Assembly: GCA_950071875.1 (NCBI GenBank)
Contig: CATMNW010000063.1
Location: 1-9,817, forward strand
DNA: 9,817 nucleotides
Origin: an uncultured Erythrobacteraceae bacterium
GTDB lineage: Bacteria; Pseudomonadota; Alphaproteobacteria; Sphingomonadales; Sphingomonadaceae
Direction of reading: 5' to 3'
Position numbers and translations under genes: made by a program. Shown piece after piece: positions 1-5,929 of this stretch (the first letter of the stretch is position 1; every line of letters starts with the position of its first letter). The notes under the pieces were generated by a model. It ran no database searches and had not been told where the DNA came from. It saw nothing but the letters and a program-made list of their open reading frames with translations.

Positions 1-642
1 CCGTCGGCTCGCGTGATCGGTGTCGATGTCAGCGAAGACTTGCTGGTAGTAGCCCGCAAGCGCGGAAGCGCACTCGGCAACCTGCGGTTCGAACTGGGCG
101 ATGCAGCGCAGTGGATGGCGGGCGAAGGCGAGCGGCCCGACCTCCTGGTGTCACGCCATGGTGTCATGTTCTTCGACAATCCGGTGATCGCCTTTGCCAA
201 TGTCCGCATGCAGGCCGCACCCGGCGCGCGGCTCGTTTTTTCCTGCTTCCGCGAGCGCAGGGAAAACGGATGGGTGCGCGAACTTGCTTCCGTCCTACCG
301 CAAAAGGAAGCGCCCGCAACCGATCCCGATGCTCCCGGGCCTTTTGCCTTCGGGCGCAAGGACCGCGTCGGGACTATCCTTGCAGATGCCGGTTTCCGGG
401 ACATCGCCTTCGAAGCGATCGACTATGCCATGCTGGCGGGCGAGGGAGCGGATGCCGTGGAAGATGCGCTGTCCTACTTTCTCCACATCGGCCCTGCTGC
501 CCGTGCAATGGCTGCGATCGAGGGTGAAAAGCGCACTGCGGCGCTCGACACGCTCAGGAAAATGCTTGGGCGGCATCACGCCAACGGGCGCGTCGCGCTT
601 CCTTCCGCGTGCTGGATCGTCACTGCCCGCACACCCGGCTGA
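1..642 (+). CDS. class I SAM-dependent methyltransferase, 5'-truncated by window edge
   Basis: The reading frame is open from base 1 to the TGA at 640-642, giving 213 visible residues. The first residues, ARVIGVDVSEDLL, look like strand beta-2 of a Rossmann-fold methyltransferase, whose acidic residue holds the SAM ribose. The glycine-rich SAM loop that should precede it (motif I) is therefore upstream of the window. The GTG at 13 lies inside this strand and is not a start. Next come a beta-4-like segment (RPDLLVSRHGVMFFDN, about residues 45-60) and a beta-5-like segment (APGARLVFSCF), as in UbiE-like or Methyltransf_11/25 proteins. The C-terminal half is less typical and probably binds substrate. 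The substrate is unknown: nothing in the sequence separates a small-molecule from a quinone methyltransferase. The gene ends 71 bp before alaS on the same strand, so read-through into alaS is possible. The family call is fairly secure, the specific role is not. Confidence 0.8.
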   Translation, partial: PSARVIGVDVSEDLLVVARKRGSALGNLRFELGDAAQWMAGEGERPDLLVSRHGVMFFDNPVIAFANVRMQAAPGARLVFSCFRERRENGWVRELASVLPQKEAPATDPDAPGPFAFGRKDRVGTILADAGFRDIAFEAIDYAMLAGEGADAVEDALSYFLHIGPAARAMAAIEGEKRTAALDTLRKMLGRHHANGRVALPSACWIVTARTPG

Positions 643-713
643 TCGCTGCTTTCGCACAGTCTGGCCGCTCATTCGCGCTTGTCGCGTGGGCATCGATTGC
701 CTAACTGCGCCGC

Positions 714-3368
714 ATGACTTCGACCAACGACATCCGCCGCAGCTTCCTCGATTATTTCGCATCCAAGGATCACGCGGAAGTTGCCAGCGCGCCGCTCGTT
801 CCCTTCAGCGATCCTACGCTGATGTTCGTGAATGCCGGCATGGTGCCGTTCAAGAACGCATTCACCGGTCTCGAAACGCCGCCCGCACCGCGTGCCACGA
901 GCTCGCAGAAGTGCGTTCGCGCTGGTGGCAAGCACAACGATCTCGACAATGTCGGCTACACCGCGCGGCACCACACGTTCTTCGAAATGCTCGGCAACTT
1001 TTCGTTCGGCGACTATTTCAAGGAACAGGCGATCGACAACGCTTGGACCCTGCTGACCAAGGAATGGGGCCTGGACGAGGATCGCCTGCTGGTGACCGTC
1101 TACCATACCGACGATGAAGCTTTCGACCTGTGGAAGAAACGCACAGGCTTCGCGGATGAGCGCATCATCCGCATCCCGACCAAGGACAATTTCTGGGCCA
1201 TGGGATCGGACGGGCCGTGCGGGCCGTGCTCGGAAATCTTCTACGATCACGGCGATCACATTTGGGGTGGCCCTCCGGGTAGCCCGGAAGAGGACGGCGA
1301 CCGGTTCGTCGAAATCTGGAACCTGGTGTTCATGCAGTTCACGCAGGAAGCTGACGAGATCGTCGGCGACCTGCCCAAGCCCAGTATCGATACCGGCATG
1401 GGTATCGAACGTGTCGCCGCAGTGATGCAGGGTGTGCACGACAATTACGACACCGACACGTTCAGGCATCTTATCGCTGCGAGCGAAAGCCTCACCGGCG
1501 TGAAGGCCGAAGGCGAGCGTACCGCCAGCCACCGTGTCATTGCCGACCATCTGCGCTCCACTAGCTTCCTGATGGCCGATGGCGTTCTGCCGTCGAACGA
1601 AGGCCGCGGCTATGTCCTGCGCCGCATCATGCGCCGCGCGATGCGGCATGCGCACCTGCTGGGTGCGAGCGAGCCGTTGATGCATCGCTTGGTTCCCGCG
1701 TTGGTGACCGAAATGGGCGCTGCGTACCCTGAACTCGTACGCGGGCAGGCGTTGATCCAGGAAGTGCTCGAGCGGGAAGAAACCCAGTTCCGCCGTACCC
1801 TCGACAAGGGTCTCAAGCTTCTCGACGATGCGACCGGCGAGATGAGCGAAGGCGGAACGCTGGACGGGGAAACCGCCTTCAAGCTCTACGACACCTATGG
1901 ATTTCCTTACGATCTTACCGAGGATGCCCTGCGCAGTCGCGGGATCGGGGTGGACAGGGACGGTTTCGACGCTGCGATGGAGCAGCAGAAAGCCGCTGCC
2001 CGCGCCGCATGGAAGGGCTCGGGCCAGGCTGCCAATGAAGAGGTGTGGTTCGATATCGCCGAGCGCGAAGGCTCGACCGAGTTCACGGGCTATTCCTCGA
2101 CCACCGGCGAAGCGGAAGTGGTGGCTATCGTGAAGGATGGAGCCGAGGTCGAGGCTGCGCAGCAGGGCGACGAGGTCGTGATCCTGACCAACCAAACACC
2201 CTTCTACGGCGAAAGCGGTGGCCAGACCGGCGATGCGGGGCGCATTTGGACACCCGAAGGCTTGGAAATCGAGGTCGAAACCACGAACAAGCCGCTCGGC
2301 CGCCTGCATACCCATGTGGCAAAGGTGATCCGGGGTTCGGTCAAGGTGGGCGAGGCTGTACACCTCGAGGTTGATGGCGAACGGCGTGACCGTATTCGCG
2401 CGAACCATTCCGCAACCCACCTTGTGCACGCGGCGCTGCGCAACCGTCTAGGTGGTCACGTGACCCAGAAGGGGTCATTGGTTTCGGACGACCGTTTCCG
2501 TTTCGACTTCTCGCACCCGAAGCCGTTGGAAGACGAGGACATCGCGGCGATCGAAGCCGAAGTGAACGAGGAAATCCGCGCGAACGAACAGGTCGGAACG
2601 CGTCTGATGACGCCCGACGACGCAGTTGAAGCCGGCGCGTTGGCACTGTTCGGCGAGAAATACGGCGATGAGGTCCGCGTCCTTTCGATGGGCCGCAAGG
2701 GCGGTGAAGGGCGCAATTATTCGGTCGAATTATGTGGCGGCACTCACGTCAAGGCGACCGGCGATATCGGCGTGTTCAAGATCGTGTCCGAAAGTGCCGT
2801 AAGTTCGGGTGTCCGCCGGATCGAGGCGCTGACCGGGGAAGCTGCGCGCAAGTGGCTGGTTGCGCGTGACGAAGCCGTCAGGGCTATCGCCAGCGCGCTG
2901 AAGACTTCACCCGACGATGCGCCGACCCGCGTCGCCGCACTGGTCGAAGAGCGCAAGAAGCTCGAGAAGGATCTGGCAGAAGCGAAACGCGCGCTCGCCC
3001 TTGGCGGTGGCGGCGGAAGCGATGCCGGTCCTGCCGACGAGGAGATCGGCGGCGTCACCTTCTCGGGCCAGGTTATCGAAGGCCTGAACCCCAAGGAACT
3101 TCGTCCGCTGCTCGACGAGGCGAAGAAGCGTATCGGATCGGGTGTCGCAGCGATTTGCGCAGTCAACGATGGTAAGGCAGCTTTCGCCGTTGCCGTGACG
3201 GACGATCTGGTCGGTAAATACAGCGCCGTCGAAATGGTGCGCGCGGGCGTGGAAACGCTAGGTGGCAAGGGCGGCGGCGGCCGCGCCGATATGGCACAAG
3301 GCGGCGGCCCGGACGGTAGCAAGGCCGATGAAGCGCTCGATACCGTACGGGCCGCACTGAAAGCCTGA
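714..3368 (+). CDS. alaS: alanyl-tRNA synthetase (AlaRS)
   Basis: A cytosolic class II aminoacyl-tRNA synthetase that charges tRNA-Ala with alanine and edits mischarged Ser/Gly. At 884 aa it is close to the usual bacterial length (about 875). The N-terminus (IRRSFLDYFASKDH..., DPTLMFVNAGM) matches the family from the ATG at 714, which fixes the start. The catalytic domain includes QKCVRAGGKHNDLDNVG and HHTFFEMLGNFSFGDYFK, and a class II motif 3-like GRGYVLRRIMRR near residues 297-308. The editing domain has the HxxxH pair H565/H569 and the Cys-x3-His pair C674/H678 in CGGTH, the expected zinc ligands. A Gly-rich linker (G764-G768) precedes the C-Ala domain, which ends in the conserved GGKGGGGRADMAQGGG-type signature. 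All expected motifs are present, so the enzyme should be functional. No Shine-Dalgarno precedes the ATG. It converges with the minus-strand 58-aa gene, 9 bp between stops. Confidence 0.98.
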   Translation: MTSTNDIRRSFLDYFASKDHAEVASAPLVPFSDPTLMFVNAGMVPFKNAFTGLETPPAPRATSSQKCVRAGGKHNDLDNVGYTARHHTFFEMLGNFSFGDYFKEQAIDNAWTLLTKEWGLDEDRLLVTVYHTDDEAFDLWKKRTGFADERIIRIPTKDNFWAMGSDGPCGPCSEIFYDHGDHIWGGPPGSPEEDGDRFVEIWNLVFMQFTQEADEIVGDLPKPSIDTGMGIERVAAVMQGVHDNYDTDTFRHLIAASESLTGVKAEGERTASHRVIADHLRSTSFLMADGVLPSNEGRGYVLRRIMRRAMRHAHLLGASEPLMHRLVPALVTEMGAAYPELVRGQALIQEVLEREETQFRRTLDKGLKLLDDATGEMSEGGTLDGETAFKLYDTYGFPYDLTEDALRSRGIGVDRDGFDAAMEQQKAAARAAWKGSGQAANEEVWFDIAEREGSTEFTGYSSTTGEAEVVAIVKDGAEVEAAQQGDEVVILTNQTPFYGESGGQTGDAGRIWTPEGLEIEVETTNKPLGRLHTHVAKVIRGSVKVGEAVHLEVDGERRDRIRANHSATHLVHAALRNRLGGHVTQKGSLVSDDRFRFDFSHPKPLEDEDIAAIEAEVNEEIRANEQVGTRLMTPDDAVEAGALALFGEKYGDEVRVLSMGRKGGEGRNYSVELCGGTHVKATGDIGVFKIVSESAVSSGVRRIEALTGEAARKWLVARDEAVRAIASALKTSPDDAPTRVAALVEERKKLEKDLAEAKRALALGGGGGSDAGPADEEIGGVTFSGQVIEGLNPKELRPLLDEAKKRIGSGVAAICAVNDGKAAFAVAVTDDLVGKYSAVEMVRAGVETLGGKGGGGRADMAQGGGPDGSKADEALDTVRAALKA

Positions 3369-3370
3369 TC

Positions 3371-3389
3371 CGGCGGGTTAGCCCTGCCG
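3371..3389. terminator. possible bidirectional hairpin terminator between convergent genes
   Basis: The arms 3371-3377 (CGGCGGG) and 3382-3389 (CCCTGCCG) pair as 7 GC base pairs with one bulged T at 3385 and a TTAG loop. The loop contains the TAA stop (minus strand) of the 58-aa gene, and the hairpin begins 2 bp after the alaS stop. Placement between convergent genes suits a shared terminator. There is no T-tract on either side, so intrinsic termination is only a suggestion. Confidence 0.35.
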
Positions 3390-3554
3390 CGAGACTTCGG
3401 GTTCGCTACCGCGCGGGATGTCTTGCCCGCCTGTGTCCGCAGGCTTGTCGCCGTTGGCGGACGGCGGTTCGGTCGTGCTGACGGGATCCTGCACGTTCTG
3501 CGGTTTGAACTTTTCGTCGTTGGGTGTTGGCTTGGTCGGGTCGGGGTTGCTCAT
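3378..3554 (-). CDS. 58-aa proline/charge-rich small protein, unknown function
   Basis: A small gene encoding a hydrophilic protein from MSNPDPTKPTPNDEKF to EPEVSRQG. It is rich in Pro, Asp/Glu, Asn/Gln and Lys, with almost no aromatic or aliphatic core, no Cys, no signal peptide and no membrane segment. It is probably intrinsically disordered. The start is chosen because the ATG at 3554-3552 has an excellent ribosome binding site (AAGGAG, 6-nt spacing). The same frame stays open upstream to 3797, but that part overlaps the Cys-rich gene and reads as non-protein-like. It begins 43 nt after that gene and is probably the last gene of its transcript. I do not recognise the family. The strong translation signal and compositional coherence argue that it is real, but short length keeps confidence moderate. 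Confidence 0.6.
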   Translation of the reverse strand: MSNPDPTKPTPNDEKFKPQNVQDPVSTTEPPSANGDKPADTGGQDIPRGSEPEVSRQG

Positions 3555-3560
3555 GTCTTT

Positions 3561-3566
3561 CTCCTT
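3561..3566 (-). promoter_or_regulatory. strong Shine-Dalgarno of the 58-aa gene
   Basis: On the minus strand this reads AAGGAG, followed by 6 nt (AAAGAC) and the ATG at 3554. It is the best ribosome binding site in the window and decides the start of the small gene over the longer upstream-open frame. Confidence 0.75.
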
Positions 3567-3597
3567 CACCAGACCAATGCGCAGGCGCGATGAAGGT

Positions 3598-4116
3598 TCA
3601 TGGTTTGAGCAGCGTGGCTGGATCGATGGTCGCATAGACGCGGCGAATGGCTTTTTCGGCGCGTGCAGTTCGCGCGGTATCCGCAAGGCTTGCGCGAGAC
3701 CGCGCGATGCAAGCCAGTTCCGCCTCGATTTCGCATAAGCGCTCGCGCGAAGCGGGCGGTAGATCGAGGTCGAGGCCTTTCTGCACCAGATACGCAAGGT
3801 CGCTCACCGGCCGCATGGCGAGGAACGTCTCGATCATCGGGGCCAGCAAGGCTGGGTCGTCTCTCCAGTCGCGGCCGTTGAAAAGCTCCTGCACGACATG
3901 CTGTCCGGCGCCGAAGCATTCAAAGCGGATGCATCCTGCAAAACCTTCTTCAACGCGCCTTTCGTAAATCGTGCATTGGCCATCGCCGCCGAGCTTGGGA
4001 CACGCCTGGCCTGCCGATTTCCGGGCGGAAAAGCCGGGCATGTCATCGCTTGGATAGGCGATGCAGCATAATGCGGCGCATCGGCTGCAGTCCGAGCGCG
4101 TAGCCAGCTTCTCCAT
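3598..4116 (-). CDS. cysteine-rich protein, putative metal/Fe-S-binding N-terminal module, unknown function
   Basis: A 172-aa soluble protein with eight cysteines in its first 67 residues: C10-x2-C13-x3-C17-C18, C39, C48, C62-x4-C67. Two more are at 128 and 136. The spacing resembles YkgJ-type (CxxC...) putative Zn or Fe-S binding proteins. The segment FAGCIRFECFGAGQHVVQE (about 59-77) is like a module I recall at the N-terminus of some actinobacterial pentapeptide-repeat proteins, but no pentapeptide repeats follow here. That resemblance is from memory. The C-terminal 100 residues look helical, with many Ala, Arg and Glu, and lack membrane segments. The ATG lies 2 nt after the stop of the antiporter gene (TGA-GG-ATG), indicating translational coupling, and its own SD-like GAGG would lie in the end of that gene. 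Metal binding is inferred from the cysteines. Regulation of, or partnership with, the antiporter is only suggested by context. Confidence 0.82.
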   Translation of the reverse strand: MEKLATRSDCSRCAALCCIAYPSDDMPGFSARKSAGQACPKLGGDGQCTIYERRVEEGFAGCIRFECFGAGQHVVQELFNGRDWRDDPALLAPMIETFLAMRPVSDLAYLVQKGLDLDLPPASRERLCEIEAELACIARSRASLADTARTARAEKAIRRVYATIDPATLLKP

Positions 4117-4118
4117 CC

Positions 4119-5879
4119 TCAGATCTCGGTCGTGCTGGTCCGCAGCTTGGGCTTGTAGGAAAGCGCGCCTTCCTCTTCGATCTGGCCGCGGAATTCGTCA
4201 CGTTTCTCGTGGATCGAAGCAATCACGGGGCCCATGGCCACCCCGATGTCGACCAGTACGGCCTCCGACAGCTGGAGCGAGCTTTCGAGCGTTTCAGGCA
4301 CAGCGTGGCTGGCACCTGCGCGGTATAGCTCGGCAGCGTTGCGCACGTCGCGCGCGCGGCACACGATGAGTAGATCGGGGTGTTCCTTGCGGAGCTTCGA
4401 TACAAGGCGTTGAACAAGTACGGGTTCGTCCATGGTCAGGACCACGGCCAAGGCATTTTCCACGCCCAGCCTGTTCATCGAGTCGCCCCGTGCCGCATCG
4501 CCGAATGTCGCGCGAAAGCCCCGGCGCTTGGCTCGTTCGATCAGGTCGGGATCGGCATCCAGCGCGACATAGGGCTTGTCATGTGCATCGAGCATCTGTG
4601 CCACGAGTAGTCCGACCCGGCCTGCGCCCACGATGATGACCCGTTGTTCGTCACCGGTGTCTTCCGGCAGTTCGGGGATGGGTTCGACACGGCGGGCAAT
4701 GACCCGTCCGAGCCGAGCGAGAAGGGGGGGGACGGTGAGGCCGATAGCCGTGACGATCTGCCAGAACTGGGCAGTGCCCGGCTGAATGAGGAGGGCGGAG
4801 CTTGCCGCTGCGATGATGATCAGGCTGGTTTCCGACGGGCTGGCCATCAGTATCCCGGTTTCAGCCGCGGTGCTGCGTCGCGCACCCATCAGGCGAAGCA
4901 ATACGCCCGTGACCAGTGCCTTGAACGGCAGGATGAGCAGAACGGCGGTTGCGATCAGGCCGAAATTCTCCCAGATCGTCATCAGGTCGATACTCATGCC
5001 GACAGTGATGAGGAATATTCCGAGCGCCAGGCCCTTGAAGGGCTCCATTATCGTCTCGACTTCGCCGTGATACTCGGTTTCCGCGATCAGCAGACCGGCG
5101 ATCAGCGCCCCGACAATCGGCGACAACCCGACAGCGGCAGTTGCAAGGCTGGCGCCGATGACCACGAGCAGCGACGCGGCGAGAAACAGTTCGGGGCTTT
5201 TCGTGCGTGCTGCCTGTCCGAACAGGCGGGGGAGGGCGAAGCGTCCGAGGATCATCATCGCCGCAATGACCAGACCGCCCTGCCAAAGGGTAGTCAGCAT
5301 GCCTTCCCATCCGTCACCTTCGGCATTGGGCGCCATCGCACCAAGGATGAAGATGATCGGCACGATCATGATGTCTTCGAAAAGCAGCATCGATAGTGCA
5401 GCCCGGCCAACCGGCGAGTGCGTTCCTGCGATCGGCAGGACGATAGCGGTCGACGAGAAGGCGAGGGCAAAGCCGAGCGCGAGCGCCCCGGTCCAGAACT
5501 GCCCCATCATCGACAACGCGATGGCGAGGCAACTGCCGATCACGATCAATTCCATCGCGCCAAGGCCAAAAACCAGTTTGCGCATCTGCCACAGGCGATT
5601 GAAGCTAAGCTCGAGACCGATCGCGAAGAGCAGGAGAATGATCCCGAACTCCGCAAAGGGCTCCAAGGCCTCCGGGTCCGATATGGTTATATGGGTCAGC
5701 CAGGGATGCTCGAATACGAGCCGCCCCAGCCCATAAGGCCCGACCAGCAGGCCGATCAGGATGAATCCGATGATCGGCGTGACCCTGAAGCGGGTGAACA
5801 CGGGAATGACCAGCCCCGCTGCGCCAAGAATGACGAGCGCGTCCGAGATTGCCGGGCTTGCAAATTCTGCCGATGCCAT
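4119..5879 (-). CDS. Kef-type monovalent cation:proton antiporter (CPA2) with C-terminal TrkA-N/RCK domain
   Basis: An inner-membrane protein of 586 aa that should exchange K+ (or Na+) for H+ and so help control cytoplasmic pH and potassium. Residues about 10-395 form 12 or so hydrophobic helices of the Na_H_Exchanger fold. They include GFILIGLLVGPYGLG (38-52), the F-E-D-I segment at 167-170 (E. coli KefC has QD there, from memory) and EPFKGLALGIFLITVGMSID (279-298). A cytosolic RCK domain begins about 412 with VIIVGAGRVG, the dinucleotide-binding GxGxxG at G418/G420/G423, and acidic D441/D443 after strand 2. Length fits KefB/KefC. No KefF/KefG-type flavoprotein subunit is next to it, and the KefC regulatory acidic loop is altered (see findings), so glutathione gating is doubtful. 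The start ATG has only a weak GGAtAGG-like SD. It lies 50 nt after the GNAT-nitrilase stop and is coupled to the Cys-rich gene downstream. Family call secure; ion and ligand unknown. Confidence 0.93.
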   Translation of the reverse strand: MASAEFASPAISDALVILGAAGLVIPVFTRFRVTPIIGFILIGLLVGPYGLGRLVFEHPWLTHITISDPEALEPFAEFGIILLLFAIGLELSFNRLWQMRKLVFGLGAMELIVIGSCLAIALSMMGQFWTGALALGFALAFSSTAIVLPIAGTHSPVGRAALSMLLFEDIMIVPIIFILGAMAPNAEGDGWEGMLTTLWQGGLVIAAMMILGRFALPRLFGQAARTKSPELFLAASLLVVIGASLATAAVGLSPIVGALIAGLLIAETEYHGEVETIMEPFKGLALGIFLITVGMSIDLMTIWENFGLIATAVLLILPFKALVTGVLLRLMGARRSTAAETGILMASPSETSLIIIAAASSALLIQPGTAQFWQIVTAIGLTVPPLLARLGRVIARRVEPIPELPEDTGDEQRVIIVGAGRVGLLVAQMLDAHDKPYVALDADPDLIERAKRRGFRATFGDAARGDSMNRLGVENALAVVLTMDEPVLVQRLVSKLRKEHPDLLIVCRARDVRNAAELYRAGASHAVPETLESSLQLSEAVLVDIGVAMGPVIASIHEKRDEFRGQIEEEGALSYKPKLRTSTTEI

Positions 5880-5929
5880 GGACCTATCCGTAACCGCGCC
5901 CGGCTATGCTGTCACGGCAGCAATGCGCG

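Noticed and set aside
13..15. GTG at 13 as the methyltransferase start
   Set aside because: It lies within the beta-2 strand of the SAM-binding fold, and the frame is open to base 1, so the gene continues upstream of the window.
1214..1231. Tandem GGGCCGTGC repeat
   Set aside because: It encodes the conserved Gly-Pro-Cys-Gly-Pro-Cys motif of AlaRS; the repeat follows from the protein sequence.
669..2429. A 586-codon open frame antisense to alaS
   Set aside because: alaS on the opposite strand has complete family motifs. Antisense frames stay open easily in GC-rich genes with G/C third positions, and this protein shows no recognisable domain.
3003..3017. Run of five glycines in AlaRS
   Set aside because: It is the linker before the C-Ala domain, where Gly-rich sequence is ordinary in alphaproteobacterial AlaRS.
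3555..3797. Upstream extension of the 58-aa frame to 139 codons
   Set aside because: It overlaps the Cys-rich gene in another frame, lacks a ribosome binding site, and changes abruptly in composition; the internal ATG has a strong SD.
4644..5396. Long plus-strand open frame opposite the antiporter
   Set aside because: The antiporter frame is unmistakable, and the antisense product is low-complexity, rich in Asp/Gln/Arg and without domain features: a codon-bias shadow.
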